A stretch of DNA of 64,000 bases from an uncultured Oscillospiraceae bacterium (GTDB lineage Bacteria; Bacillota; Clostridia; Oscillospirales; Oscillospiraceae), in contig CAJOIU010000003.1 of the NCBI GenBank assembly GCA_905234855.1, positions 1-64,000 on the forward strand, written 5' to 3'. How positions within the stretch are numbered: position 1 is the first letter of the stretch; each line of letters starts with the position of its first letter. Under the pieces are notes generated by a model. The model worked only from the letters and a program-made list of their open reading frames with translations, was not told the DNA's origin and made no database searches. Below, piece after piece: positions 1 through 8,805 of this stretch. A program made the translations under genes and the position numbers.

Positions 1-933
1 TATATATGTATTTCTATATATGTATTTAATATATTTACTTGCCCCTACTTGCCCCTAGAATAAAATAAACATATATAAACTAATAAATATATACATACTT
101 GACCGGTACTCTCTTACGCCCCCTGTGCCTTTACATGCTTACGCCGCAGTAGCTCCTCTGTTTTTTCGAGCTGCTGCGTGGCAGAATGCTATGATCGACC
201 TCCGTGTCTCATTTTAGTCGGCATCCTTGCCACTACAAATCCTCGCGTCCGCGCCGTTGTCTGCGGTTTAACCCGCCTTTGTCACCAGTTCCAAATGGGT
301 GTGAGCATCCCTCTCTTCACATCGCTCGAATCGGAAGAGGCGGCGACCCTATCAAACTATCTCTAAGAAAGGGTCTGGCTTTAACTTCACCGCTGTAAAA
401 GTCAAAGAGCAGAATGTAAGTTGAAAGCGATAGAACAGAAGTCCAATTCCGCCTCTCTGCCCATTCCAACCGGCTGCGTCATAGCTTTTTCATCGCCCTG
501 CAGTCGGCTCGAATCGTCAGAGAATGATTATTACAAACTATCTACAAGACCCCGGTATGAGTGAAATCAAATCCTCTCTACATCTGCACTCTTTCAAAAT
601 GTATTTCACATCCCCCGCAACCCCGACAAACTCTTGTACTTTTACATCAATACGTTTATTCTTGGACACCATCTTCGAGATAGTCCGCTTCTCCTTCAAT
701 GGTTAAACTCATAGCCAGCACTGAAGGCGGTATGATAAACTCATTCTCAAAAACGTTGTACAGTTTTTGGTGGGGCAGAGCTATCGTTGTGCAAAAGGTA
801 CAATATATAGGGGTTATCCGCTTGTTTACGCCGCTATTTTTGGTGCTTTATTACAAAGCGTCGGGTAACTAACTCTCTCTAAGACGTTATTACCGTTTCC
901 AGACAGGATGGATTCTGTGCCAAAGCAGCCGGT
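1..933. other. AT-rich gene-free left end
   Basis: I see no credible gene here on either strand; the only open frames are short, lack ribosome binding sites and resemble nothing I recognise. The first 110 bases are strongly AT-rich, unlike the GC-rich rest of the window. A 10-bp unit, CTTGCCCCTA, occurs twice in tandem at 38-57. Two longer stretches (324-362 and 507-543) share GCTCGAATCG and then CAAACTATCT at nearly the same spacing (29 and 27 bases), so they look like diverged copies of one sequence. Together with the broken aminotransferase next door this reads as decaying DNA. Confidence 0.5.
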
Positions 934-1514
934 TTACACGCCTTTATATGTAGCGCCAAATGACTCCGCAGCATCCTCCACGATCAGCGCACCATGTGCA
1001 TCCGCGATAGCCTTGATCTCATCGATCTTTCCGGGCGTTCCATAGAGGTGAGCCACGACGATCAGCTTTACTTCCGGATACAGTTCGAATGCCTTCTCCA
1101 GAGCCACAGGATCCATGTTCCATGTGTCCCGTTCGGTATCGATGAACACCGGAATACCGCCCTCATAGCAGATCGGATTTACTGTCGCGTCAAAGGTCAT
1201 ATCGCTGGCGAACACGCGCTTACCTTCCAAAGAACCGTGTCCAACGGGAGGCTGACCATACAGTTTTTCCGCGCAAAGCTTGATGGCGAGGTGAAGCGCA
1301 GCAGTACCGGCAGAACAGCATATTTCCTGCCGACCTTCTCAGCCGTCAGTTTTTCCACAGCATCTATGTTCGCGCCAACGGTAGAGACCCAGTTCGTCTG
1401 GATCGCTTCGTCCACCCACCGCTGCTCATCACCGTGCATGGTAGGGCTGCTCAACCATATTTTTCTCTCAAAGCGCTCTATCCCTTTGAAACGCGGGTCG
1501 TTTAAAAAATCCAT
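934..1514 (-). pseudogene. Broken LegC/PglE-type sugar aminotransferase
   Basis: This is a remnant of a DegT/DnrJ/EryC1 family PLP-dependent aminotransferase, a group that aminates nucleotide-sugar ketones for surface glycans. The 5' part starts at ATG 1514 behind AGGAAGAAAAGGAC and matches the family up to about 1320 (WVSTVGANIDAVEKL, VGRKYAV). There the frame breaks: the expected ALSAGTAALHLA continues in another frame, consistent with a small deletion (about 7 bp). The second frame (1290-934) carries FASDMTFDATVNPICYEGG and the PLP-associated VEDAAESFGATYKG. A TAA at 934-936 then stops it; the next codons still read TGCFGT, as in intact relatives, but similarity ends soon after. The catalytic-lysine region is missing. 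NeuD/PglD acetyltransferase lies upstream, the usual partner of this enzyme. Loss of function is inferred from the frameshift, the nonsense codon and the truncation. Confidence 0.75.
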
Positions 1515-1716
1515 GTCCTTTTCTTCCTATTCTTTTCAAGTCTTATATCTATTTCAATCCAGCCACTATATGTACAATCGGAATGGGCAGAGAAAAACGG
1601 TTTTGTGTTGAGTCGCTACAGTCGCCTCCGAGCCCTTTCGGTCGGCTTCGCCTCCCTCTCTGGCTCTCTGTCTCCTTCCGCTTCACCGATATCCACAGGC
1701 GCCTTCGGCGAAGTCT

Positions 1717-1932
1717 TCACCCATCATCCTGCTCCTCATCGGGCTCCTCTTCCGCCGCGTCTTGCTCTTCCGATTCTTCCGGCTCCACGATTTTCTCTTC
1801 CTCCGGCTCCAACATTTCTACCTCTTCAGTTGAGGTAGGAGACGATGCGGTAGTCGGAGTAAAGATAGGTACTTTCCAATTCTTGACCACAAAGCGTCGT
1901 GATGCAGTGGGTTCGCCATAAGCGTAAACCAT
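1717..1932 (-). CDS. Possible short acidic ORF, doubtful
   Basis: An ORF of about 71 residues whose second half is very acidic (repeated Glu with a few Pro and Asp) and whose first half contains RRFVVKNWKVPIF. An ATG at 1932 follows a TATAAT-like string but there is no clear ribosome binding site. I do not recognise a family. It sits in a degraded region between the terminator at 1961-2001 and the broken aminotransferase, so it may be a gene fragment rather than a gene. The acidic tail may simply reflect low-complexity DNA. Confidence 0.2.
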   Translation of the reverse strand: MVYAYGEPTASRRFVVKNWKVPIFTPTTASSPTSTEEVEMLEPEEEKIVEPEESEEQDAAEEEPDEEQDDG

Positions 1933-1960
1933 TATAATATACGCTGACAATATACAGCCA

Positions 1961-2001
1961 AAAACGCTATTATCGTCTGCTTAGGACTATAATAGCGTTT
2001 T
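1961..2001 (-). terminator. Terminator after the NeuD-like gene
   Basis: A perfect 13-bp inverted repeat, AAAACGCTATTAT at 1961-1973 and ATAATAGCGTTTT at 1989-2001, with T-runs at the 3' side on both strands. It lies 27 bases past the stop of the acetyltransferase gene and can work in both directions. Confidence 0.75.
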
Positions 2002-2027
2002 ATTTGCAGTAATCTTTCATATCTTTT

Positions 2028-2525
2028 TCAATTAAATCCGTGGACGACCTCGCCGGCTTCCAGCTTTCGGCCATGCTCGATCCGCGCGCCGCCTTTGCAG
2101 ATCGATCCGGCGTTTATGTGGGCAAAATCCTCCACCACAGCATCGTGATCCACGATAGCGCCAGCCGAGAGGATGCATCCGCGTGCGATCCGGCTATGCG
2201 TATTCACGATCGCCCCGGGCGCCACCACCGTTCCCGGCGCTATGCTCGCCGACGGAGAAACATAAGCCGCAGGATGGATGAGGGTCGCGATTTCTATCCC
2301 AGCTTTTTCCAATCGGATCTGCAGATCCTCGCGCATGGAATTGTTCCCGATCCCCACAAAAAAAGTATCGAACCGACCGATAAATCGCTCAAAGTCCGCC
2401 AGCCGCCCGATCACATCCTCACCCGGCGCATCATCCAGAAATGCCGCGCTGTATCCGCATGCCGCGGCCACCTCCGCGGCTGTTCTGCCGTGACTGCCCG
2501 CGCCCAAGATCAAGATTTGCTTCAA
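2028..2525 (-). CDS. NeuD/PglD-like sugar O/N-acyltransferase
   Basis: A 165-residue acetyltransferase of the sialic-acid O-acetyltransferase NeuD / bacillosamine PglD family, which acetylates nucleotide-sugar amines or sialic acids for surface glycans using acetyl-CoA. It has the N-terminal Rossmann-like segment (ILILGAGSHG), then left-handed beta-helix hexapeptide repeats from about residue 83, with the IVDHD motif containing the likely catalytic His. It is shorter than most family members (about 195-215), ending soon after the repeats. The annotated start is TTG 2525, preceded by GAGGA at a 7-base spacing. An ATG at 2545 with its own AGGAG opens a 7-codon frame ending over the TTG, so the true start is uncertain. 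The neighbouring broken aminotransferase suggests a dismantled bacillosamine- or legionaminate-type pathway. Confidence 0.8.
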   Translation of the reverse strand: MKQILILGAGSHGRTAAEVAAACGYSAAFLDDAPGEDVIGRLADFERFIGRFDTFFVGIGNNSMREDLQIRLEKAGIEIATLIHPAAYVSPSASIAPGTVVAPGAIVNTHSRIARGCILSAGAIVDHDAVVEDFAHINAGSICKGGARIEHGRKLEAGEVVHGFN

Positions 2526-2770
2526 GCCTGCGTCCTCGCTGCCATAAATCTCCTATTTTTCTGCCTCTTTGGATCGTCAATTGAAAAAAATATTCGCTAT
2601 TTTTGTAACGAGGAGGCGTCACTTTCGCTGGAAAAATATATCGAAAACGATTTCCCTCTCCGACATATAAAACCGAAAAGTATATACTTCCCCTATATTG
2701 CATACATGATACCATAACCAAACAACAAATACAAGCAGTTTTTATTTCGCAGTTTTTGTACGTCCCTCCA

Positions 2771-2815
2771 AAAAAGATTTTGGGACGCCGCTTCACTTCA
2801 GCCGGCCGTCCCAAA
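2771..2815 (-). terminator. Terminator after the HD-domain gene
   Basis: TTTGGGACG at 2779-2787 pairs with CGTCCCAAA at 807-815 of the same kilobase (2807-2815); on the minus strand the stem is followed by ATCTTTTTT. The rest of the 2526-2827 gap is AT-rich and holds only the presumed promoter region of the acetyltransferase gene. Confidence 0.7.
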
Positions 2816-2827
2816 TCCGTCTTTTCG

Positions 2828-3394
2828 TTATCCCTCCGAGCCCAGCAGGCCGATCTCAGCAGCATGCTCCTTCATGCCCTCGATGCAGATCTCCGCCACA
2901 TCCCGAACGTCCATGCCCAGCATCTCACAGCCCTGCAGTATCGTTTCCCGGCTGCATTTGGCAGCAAATTTCTTGTCCTTGAACTTCTTCATAAAGCTTT
3001 TTATCTCAAGATCCGTAATCCCGCGCGGCCGCATCCGGGCGCAGGCCTGTATGATCCCCGTCAGCTCGTCCACGGTGAACAGGCTCTTTTCCATGTTCGT
3101 CTCGGGCAAGACATCGTTCACGATCCCATAGCCATGGCTCAGAATGGCTCGGACATCCTCCTCCGACACCCCTGCAGCCAGCAGCGGCTCCTTCGTGTGC
3201 TGCAGGTGCTCGTCGGGATGCTTTTCATAGTCATAGTCATGGAGCATACCCACCGCCTGCCAATGCTCCGCGTCCTCGCCGAAATGCTTTGCCATCGCGC
3301 CCATGGCATAGCACACGTTCCGCGCATGGAGGATGAGATGCTCCTCCGTCACCATCGTCGCGTTCAGCTCCGTTGCTCTTTCCAATGTCAGCAT
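2828..3394 (-). CDS. HD-domain hydrolase-like protein
   Basis: A 188-residue HD-superfamily protein, probably a metal-dependent phosphohydrolase of unknown substrate. The HD signature is in MLHDYDYEKHPDEH (about residues 49-62), with an upstream His in LHARNV and a later HGYGI that fits a further metal ligand. The start at 3394 is chosen because TAGGAGGAAGG precedes this ATG; a longer frame upstream lacks a ribosome binding site. Proteins of this type are widespread in Clostridia as 'HDIG/HD domain' proteins. It lies 59 bases after the M29 aminopeptidase gene on the same strand and probably shares its transcript. Confidence 0.8.
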   Translation of the reverse strand: MLTLERATELNATMVTEEHLILHARNVCYAMGAMAKHFGEDAEHWQAVGMLHDYDYEKHPDEHLQHTKEPLLAAGVSEEDVRAILSHGYGIVNDVLPETNMEKSLFTVDELTGIIQACARMRPRGITDLEIKSFMKKFKDKKFAAKCSRETILQGCEMLGMDVRDVAEICIEGMKEHAAEIGLLGSEG

Positions 3395-3453
3395 GATACC
3401 CTTCCTCCTATACCGCAATTCTATTCTTTCGCACGGTTCCGGCTCGGCTGGGC

Positions 3454-4689
3454 TTACGCCCATGTACCGTCCCGGAAGATGGCTTCCTCGGAACCGTCCG
3501 GGCGCACGCCCACGATGGACAGATCGTCCGCGCCGATCATGAAGTCCACATGGAGGATGGAATCGTTGATCCCCCGCTCCTGCGCCTGCTCCATCGTCAG
3601 GTCGTCACCGCCCGGCAGAACCTCCTTGAAGCCCATGCCCACGGCACAATGACAGCAGGCGTTCTCGTCGAACAGCGTCTCATAAAACAGGAAGCCGCAT
3701 TGGTTCACCGGGCTTTCCTTCGGGACAAGCGCGACCTCACCGAGCATGGAGGCGCCCTCGTCCATTTTGAGCATCCGCTCCAAAAGCTCCTGTCCCTTCC
3801 GGGCGCGGCAGGACACCGCCCGTCCGTTTTCGAAGGTGATGGAGAAATCCTCGATGAGCTGGCTGTTCCACGACAGCGGCTTCACAGCAACCAGCGTACC
3901 CTCGCATTTTCCTGCCATGGGGGAGGTAAATATCTCCTCCGTGGGCAGGTTGGGGATATAGAACGCGCCATTCACGGGATTCGTCACACCCGCCCCCTCC
4001 CACTTTGCGCCGGGGATCAGCTCCACGGTGAAATCCGTGCCGTTGGCGCTGTGATACCGCAGGGACGAAAAGCCCTGCGCGTTCAGCCACGCGGCCTTGG
4101 CCTCGATGAATTCCACATGCGCCTTCCAATCGGCGACGGGATCGTTATCCTCCGCGACGCGGACGGTACGCAGGATCGCATCCCACAGCTTCGCCACGGC
4201 GTCCTCCTCGCTTTCCTCCGGGAAGCATTTTTTCGCCCATGCCGCTGATGGGTGAGCCGCGATGACCCATTGATGCTTTCCGTCGATGGCGTTGCGATAG
4301 GGCTTGAACACCGTGGATCGGCTCTGCATCACCGCGGAGAGCTTTTTCGGATCCACGCCTGCCATAGCGTCCGGGTCCTCGGACAGGATGATGATCCTGC
4401 AGGGCAGATCCTCCGTCATCTGCTTCATCTTGGCCTCCTCCCATGGCAGCACGGAGGCCAGCACCGACTGCTCCGCATAGCGATAGTTGAGGCGGCTCTG
4501 GGCGTCGCTCGTCCAGTCCACATTGACCTTTTTCGCCCCGGCCTTATAACACTCCTCCATCACGAGAGCGGCAAATTCATGCTGCTCCACGGAAATGGTG
4601 AGCTGCACGATCTGCCCCGGACGGACGTTTCCCCCGGTGCGGACGATCAGCTCCGCGTATTTTTGCAGGAGCTTCTTGGATACGCTCAT
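3454..4689 (-). CDS. M29 family aminopeptidase (AmpS/PepS type)
   Basis: A 411-residue cytoplasmic metallo-aminopeptidase of family M29, which removes N-terminal residues from peptides using a two-metal centre. Length matches AmpS/PepS (about 410). The metal-ligand motifs are visible in order: NLPTEEIF, MLGEVALVP, the His in ENACCHCAVG, and HVDFMIG close to the C-terminus, where His and Asp ligate metal in AmpS. The start ATG 4689 follows AAAGGAACG. It is the upstream gene of a likely two-gene unit with the HD-domain gene. Function is a confident family assignment; peptide preference cannot be read from sequence. Confidence 0.92.
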   Translation of the reverse strand: MSVSKKLLQKYAELIVRTGGNVRPGQIVQLTISVEQHEFAALVMEECYKAGAKKVNVDWTSDAQSRLNYRYAEQSVLASVLPWEEAKMKQMTEDLPCRIIILSEDPDAMAGVDPKKLSAVMQSRSTVFKPYRNAIDGKHQWVIAAHPSAAWAKKCFPEESEEDAVAKLWDAILRTVRVAEDNDPVADWKAHVEFIEAKAAWLNAQGFSSLRYHSANGTDFTVELIPGAKWEGAGVTNPVNGAFYIPNLPTEEIFTSPMAGKCEGTLVAVKPLSWNSQLIEDFSITFENGRAVSCRARKGQELLERMLKMDEGASMLGEVALVPKESPVNQCGFLFYETLFDENACCHCAVGMGFKEVLPGGDDLTMEQAQERGINDSILHVDFMIGADDLSIVGVRPDGSEEAIFRDGTWA

Positions 4690-4757
4690 GTTGGTTCGTT
4701 CCTTTCTTTGCCTTTGATTATCTGCGCGGGCGATCTGTCCATGATACCTCCCGCAGG

Positions 4758-4797
4758 AAAGCGCCAGCCGACCCGTTTACCGGGCGGCCGGCGCCTT
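4758..4797 (-). terminator. Probable terminator after the transglutaminase-like gene
   Basis: A GC-rich imperfect inverted repeat, GCGCC-A-GCCG at 4761-4770 with CGGC-C-GGCGC near 4785-4794 and a TTTAC loop region. On the minus strand it is followed by only TTT, so terminator strength is doubtful. Confidence 0.45.
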
Positions 4798-4844
4798 TGT
4801 TGTTGGGACGCCGTTTTCGACGCGGCCAATCCGTCAGCTTCGGA

Positions 4845-7800
4845 TCATTTGCTTTGGATGCTGACGACCGTGCTGTAGGCCGAATTGGCCGCCGCCTTGC
4901 TGCCGACCGCCACGACCCAGTAATAATAGGTCTTGCCGGATGTGACGTTCTTGCTGGTGTCCGTGTAGCTGGTGGCGGTCAGCCCGCTCTTGATCAGCGT
5001 TTTACTTCCGCTGCTGCTGGTGGAACGGTACACCGAATAGCTTGCCGCCCCGGTCACCGCCGCCCACGACAGGCGGGGCTTGCCGCTGGTGTTGAGCTTA
5101 ACGGTCACGGTGGGTCGGGCGCAGTCGCAGGTGCAGGATTTTACCGCGCTGTAGGCGGAGTTGGCCGCGGTCTTGCTGCCGACCGCCACGACCCAGTAAT
5201 AATAGGTCTTGCCGGGTGTGACGTTCTTGCTGGTGTCCGTGTAGCTGGTGCCGGTCAGTCCGCTCTTGATCAGCGTTTTGCTCCCGCTGCTGCTCGTGGA
5301 ACGGTACACCGAATAACTCTTGGCGCCGGTGATCTTCCCCCACGAGATCTTGATCTTGCCGCTGGAGGCAACGTTCGACAGCGTCACCGTCGGCCGCGCC
5401 AGCTTATAGGTCGCGGAGCTCGCCGCGCTGTAGACGGAATTGGACGCAGACGTGCTGCCGTTCGCCACGACCCAGTAATAATAGGTCTTGCCCGGCGTGA
5501 TGCTTGCGCTGGTATCCGTGTAGCTGGTGCCGGTCAGTCCTTTCTTGATCAGTGTTTTGCTTCCACTGCTGCTCGTGGAACGGTACACCGAATAGCTTGC
5601 GGCGCCCTTTACGCTCTTCCAGCTCACCTTGATCCTTCCGGTCGCCGTGTCGTTCGCGAGGGTCACGACCGGGCGCGGGCAGCGGCAGACGGCGGAACAC
5701 ATCTTGCTGAAATCCGAATAGGAGCCTGTGCTTGTGACTGCCTTGATCTGGTAGTAATACCTCTTTCCGACCTCGACCGCACTGGAACCGTCGATGAAGC
5801 TCGTGTCCGTTACGCCGGATTTGATCGCCGCCATATCCGAACCCGACGACTTCGTGCCTCGGTATATCGTGTAGCTCTGCGCGCCTTTGACAGCCGGCCA
5901 GCTCAGCTTCGGTTTGCCGGTAGCGCTGTCCCTGCCGGCCGTCACCTCCGGCGGCATCAGCGTCACAACGGTCAGCGTGGCCGCGTCACTCTCTATGGTG
6001 AGCCGGTCGTTGCTGATCCGGCAGAGAAATTCCTTTCCGTTATTGGCCTCGGTCGCCTTCACGGTCAGCGTCGGCGTGTCGAAGCCGTCGGCAGAGGTCT
6101 TATACCACATTCCCGCGGCTACATCGTAATACCGCCATTCATATTTGTTGGCGTTGGTAGCCGCGACCGAGAAGGTCACCGTATCGCCCTGCAGGGCGCT
6201 GACGGATTTCGGCTGCAAGGTGATGACCGGAGGATCGGCGGGCTTGACGGTCAGCGTAGCTTCCTCGCTCGGAATGGGTGTTGTGAACTGGGAGTTGCTG
6301 ACCTCGCAGCGATAGCGCTTGCCGTTATTGGCCTCGGTCGCATCCACAGTCAGCTCCGGCGTGTTGCAACCGTCGGCAGAGGTTTTATACCACGTTCCCG
6401 CAGCTACATCGTAATACCGCCATTGATAGGTTTCCGCATCGGTGGCCGTGATCGAGAAGGTCACCTTATCGCCCTGAATGGCGGTGACGGATTTCGGCTG
6501 CGTGGTGATGACCGGCTTCTTTTTCGCGCCGTCCCGCTCCTCCTGCGATACCGTTAGAACCACGGGATCGCTGCGAATACCCGAGATCTTCGTATTCGAG
6601 CCGTCGTTTTTGATCGCCCGGACGCGGTATGTATACGTCACCCCCGCCTCGCCTTCCGTATCGGAAAAGCTGAGGCCGCTGGTGACATAGGTATAATACG
6701 GGATCGGACCGTCCATGCCGCCCCGGTCGATCCAATAGCTGTCCGCGCCGGGAACCGCATCCCATTCCAGCGTCGCGTAGCCGCTGGAGGTATCGGCCGA
6801 GAGGATCACGGGCGCGGGGATCGTGGGGTCGTAATTATCAAAGGTATACTGATAGATCGAGTTGTAGTAATAGTTGCTGTCCATCTCGACGTCCGTCATA
6901 TCAAAGCCCGCATAGGAGATCGAGTCGGCCTTGACCCATGTATCGTCGTCAGCGATGCTGAAATCCGAGCGCTTCCAATGGCTGTTGCTTCCGCGGACGG
7001 CGTCCACCACGATCCACCGGCCATCGATAAAGGCCTCCGCCCAATAGTGGGTGATCTCCGTCGTATAATCGATGTCCCATGTGTTCCAAACAGTGTTTGT
7101 TGTGGCGATATGCGCTCCGTTGACCATGCGAGCCGGGATGCCCTTCGCACGGCACAGCGCAACAACCATGGCTCCAAAGCCGTTGCAGACCGTGCCTACC
7201 TTGCCGTTGATGCTGTTGGAGCTGCTGATCTTGTTCCGCAGGTTATACAGGTTGTCATACGGATTGCATATCTTTCGGTCCACCGTCTCCGTATTGTGGG
7301 CGTAATCGTCATAATAGTAGTTTTCGGCAAGATACTCATAGATCTTCAGCAGCATATCGTACTGGCTGCTCACCCGCGCGGTGATCTCATCCGCCACGCT
7401 TTGGATATACTCCACCTGCGCGGGACGCAGCGGGCTGATGACGCCGTTGTTGCTCATGCTGCCCTCAAGATCCTTCATATATCTGTCCGTATAGCGGGTA
7501 TAATCCGCCGTTCCCTTGACCGGCTCGGTCGGATCGCTGACAGACCGCCGCCGGGCGGTGACATTCGGAAAGTTCGCAACCGAGGGATCGTTATTCTCCA
7601 CATGGACGACGAGCTCCTTGAACGCATACCCCAGCGCGCCGCGGAGGGGGTTATCGTCCGTATTCCACGCGCTGTCGTATACGCTTTCCGCATGCGCCGC
7701 CGTGGTTCCGCGGGTGATGGCAACACGGTACCAGCCGTTCATGGCGGAAACCTCCCGATAGCCGGGGATCGTGCTGTAGCACATCTTATTATTGGGGCCG

Positions 7801-8660
7801 CCTTTTTCGTCCTTGATGACCGTTCCCTTGATCTCGGCGGGGTACATCTGGCTTCCCTCTGCCATATTGATGCTGAGGGCGAATTCTCCCGCGCTGTTGG
7901 GAATTACGAACGCACGGATCGCCGTATCGGTCGCTCCGGTATCCGTTTTCCCCACAAGAGAGATCATGAGGATCGACGTCTCGATCTTTGTTTTCCCCTC
8001 GATATAGATCATGCACGGCTCATTCGCGGGTGTGCGGACGGTATAGTATTCCCCCGCATAATTGCTGGAGGTTGCCGATTCGAGCTCAATATACGCCTCG
8101 CCGTTATCCCCCGCCATGCTCATGGCGTCAGAGACCTCGACAGGCTCCGCCTCCGCCTTGATCGCTTCCGGCTCCTCGGAGGGTTCTTCCCCGGTGGGCT
8201 CCTCCGCTTCCGCGGGCTCCTCCGCTTCCGCGGGCTCCTCCGCCTCCGCGGGCTCCTCCGCCTCCGCGGGCTCCTCCGCCTCCGCGGGTTCTTCCGCTTC
8301 CGCAGGTTCCTCCGCCTCCGCGGGTTCTTCCGCTTCCGCGGGCTCCTCCGCCTCCGCGGGTTCTTCCGCTTCCGCAGGTTCCTCCGCCTCCGCGGGTTCT
8401 TCCGCTTCCGCAGGTTCCTCCGCCTCCGCGGGTTCTTCCGCTTCCGCAGGTTCCTCCGCTTCCGCAGGTTCCTCCGCCTCCGCGGGTTCCTCCGCTTCCG
8501 CGGGTTCTTCCGCTTCTTCGGATTCTTCCGCTTTCGCAGCCTCCTCTGCCAGTGGGATTATTTCGGCCTCCGCATCCTCCGCATACGCGGCAGGCAGCAG
8601 GGAAACACACATCATAAGGCACAGGACCAATGCCAGCAGTCTTCTTCCGTTGTTCCGCAT
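4845..8660 (-). CDS. Secreted transglutaminase-like protein with Ig/FN3 repeats
   Basis: A 1271-residue exported surface protein. A signal peptide (residues 1-26, ending PAAYA) is followed by an acidic Glu/Ala/Pro tract made of 17 six-residue repeats (about 53-154). A transglutaminase-like core follows, with the expected catalytic triad Cys492 (TVCNGFGA), His538 (THYWAEAF) and Asp553 (VVDAVRG). Then come an FN3-like domain (from about 610), two Ig-like domains with ITTQPKSV/ITLQPKSV starts (about 713 and 808), and four FN3-like domains (from about 902, 995, 1087 and 1180), the last three nearly identical. There is no LPXTG or SLH anchor. The start at 8660 is chosen because the signal peptide begins there; a second ATG 15 bases upstream is possible. 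The enzyme may cross-link or cleave cell-wall or host proteins; the substrate is unknown. Confidence 0.88.
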   Translation of the reverse strand: MRNNGRRLLALVLCLMMCVSLLPAAYAEDAEAEIIPLAEEAAKAEESEEAEEPAEAEEPAEAEEPAEAEEPAEAEEPAEAEEPAEAEEPAEAEEPAEAEEPAEAEEPAEAEEPAEAEEPAEAEEPAEAEEPAEAEEPAEAEEPAEAEEPAEAEEPTGEEPSEEPEAIKAEAEPVEVSDAMSMAGDNGEAYIELESATSSNYAGEYYTVRTPANEPCMIYIEGKTKIETSILMISLVGKTDTGATDTAIRAFVIPNSAGEFALSINMAEGSQMYPAEIKGTVIKDEKGGPNNKMCYSTIPGYREVSAMNGWYRVAITRGTTAAHAESVYDSAWNTDDNPLRGALGYAFKELVVHVENNDPSVANFPNVTARRRSVSDPTEPVKGTADYTRYTDRYMKDLEGSMSNNGVISPLRPAQVEYIQSVADEITARVSSQYDMLLKIYEYLAENYYYDDYAHNTETVDRKICNPYDNLYNLRNKISSSNSINGKVGTVCNGFGAMVVALCRAKGIPARMVNGAHIATTNTVWNTWDIDYTTEITHYWAEAFIDGRWIVVDAVRGSNSHWKRSDFSIADDDTWVKADSISYAGFDMTDVEMDSNYYYNSIYQYTFDNYDPTIPAPVILSADTSSGYATLEWDAVPGADSYWIDRGGMDGPIPYYTYVTSGLSFSDTEGEAGVTYTYRVRAIKNDGSNTKISGIRSDPVVLTVSQEERDGAKKKPVITTQPKSVTAIQGDKVTFSITATDAETYQWRYYDVAAGTWYKTSADGCNTPELTVDATEANNGKRYRCEVSNSQFTTPIPSEEATLTVKPADPPVITLQPKSVSALQGDTVTFSVAATNANKYEWRYYDVAAGMWYKTSADGFDTPTLTVKATEANNGKEFLCRISNDRLTIESDAATLTVVTLMPPEVTAGRDSATGKPKLSWPAVKGAQSYTIYRGTKSSGSDMAAIKSGVTDTSFIDGSSAVEVGKRYYYQIKAVTSTGSYSDFSKMCSAVCRCPRPVVTLANDTATGRIKVSWKSVKGAASYSVYRSTSSSGSKTLIKKGLTGTSYTDTSASITPGKTYYYWVVANGSTSASNSVYSAASSATYKLARPTVTLSNVASSGKIKISWGKITGAKSYSVYRSTSSSGSKTLIKSGLTGTSYTDTSKNVTPGKTYYYWVVAVGSKTAANSAYSAVKSCTCDCARPTVTVKLNTSGKPRLSWAAVTGAASYSVYRSTSSSGSKTLIKSGLTATSYTDTSKNVTSGKTYYYWVVAVGSKAAANSAYSTVVSIQSK
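4890..5690 (-). repeat. Three near-identical tandem FN3-coding repeats
   Basis: Three tandem segments of roughly 275-285 bp encode the last three FN3-like domains of the transglutaminase-like protein. Long stretches are nearly identical at the DNA level: for example CAGTAATAATAGGTCTTGCC recurs near 4917, 5192 and 5474, and CGGTACACCGAATA recurs near 5027, 5302 and 5581. Such identity suggests recent duplication or gene conversion and invites copy-number change by recombination. Confidence 0.8.
8200..8505 (-). repeat. 18-bp minisatellite, 17 units, in coding DNA
   Basis: Seventeen tandem 18-bp units (plus-strand sense about TCCGCYTCCGCGGGYTCY) with synonymous variation between units encode repeats of AEEPAE. 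Because 18 is a multiple of three, gain or loss of units changes tract length without breaking the frame. It is not a CRISPR array: there are no spacers. Confidence 0.92.
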
Positions 8661-8757
8661 GTGATCACATCCCATCCAGTATTGGCTGTTACGCCTATGC
8701 TTCCATTTTACCGATAATTCGCGGCTTGTCAACAAAAACACGAAGCTTTCCGGGCGC

Positions 8758-8791
8758 AAAAAAGCAGGAGAGGAAGCGCTCCCTCTCCTGC
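8758..8791 (-). terminator. Terminator of the rubredoxin gene
   Basis: GCAGGAGAGG at 8764-8773 pairs with CCTCTCCTGC at 8781-8790 around an AAGCGCT loop; on the minus strand it ends in TTTTTT (8758-8763). A nearly identical hairpin follows the amidase gene at 9557-9585. Confidence 0.85.
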
Positions 8792-8805
8792 CGCATAGAT
8801 GGCGG

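Noticed and set aside
994-1011. Plus-strand MCIRDS string, which resembles the peptide produced by read-through of the Nextera transposon end
   Set aside because: The DNA is ATGTGCATCCGCGATAGC, not the adapter sequence ATGTGTATAAGAGACAG; it is the antisense of the aminotransferase ADAHGA segment, so it is a coincidence.
8200-8505. Repeat array considered as a CRISPR
   Set aside because: Units are 18 bp with no spacers, are in frame within a gene, and no cas genes are present.
4797-8717. Long plus-strand ORFs of 579 and 586 residues opposite the transglutaminase-like gene
   Set aside because: They are antisense frames of a GC-rich, repeat-bearing gene; they are Arg/Gly-rich and have no recognisable domains or ribosome binding sites.
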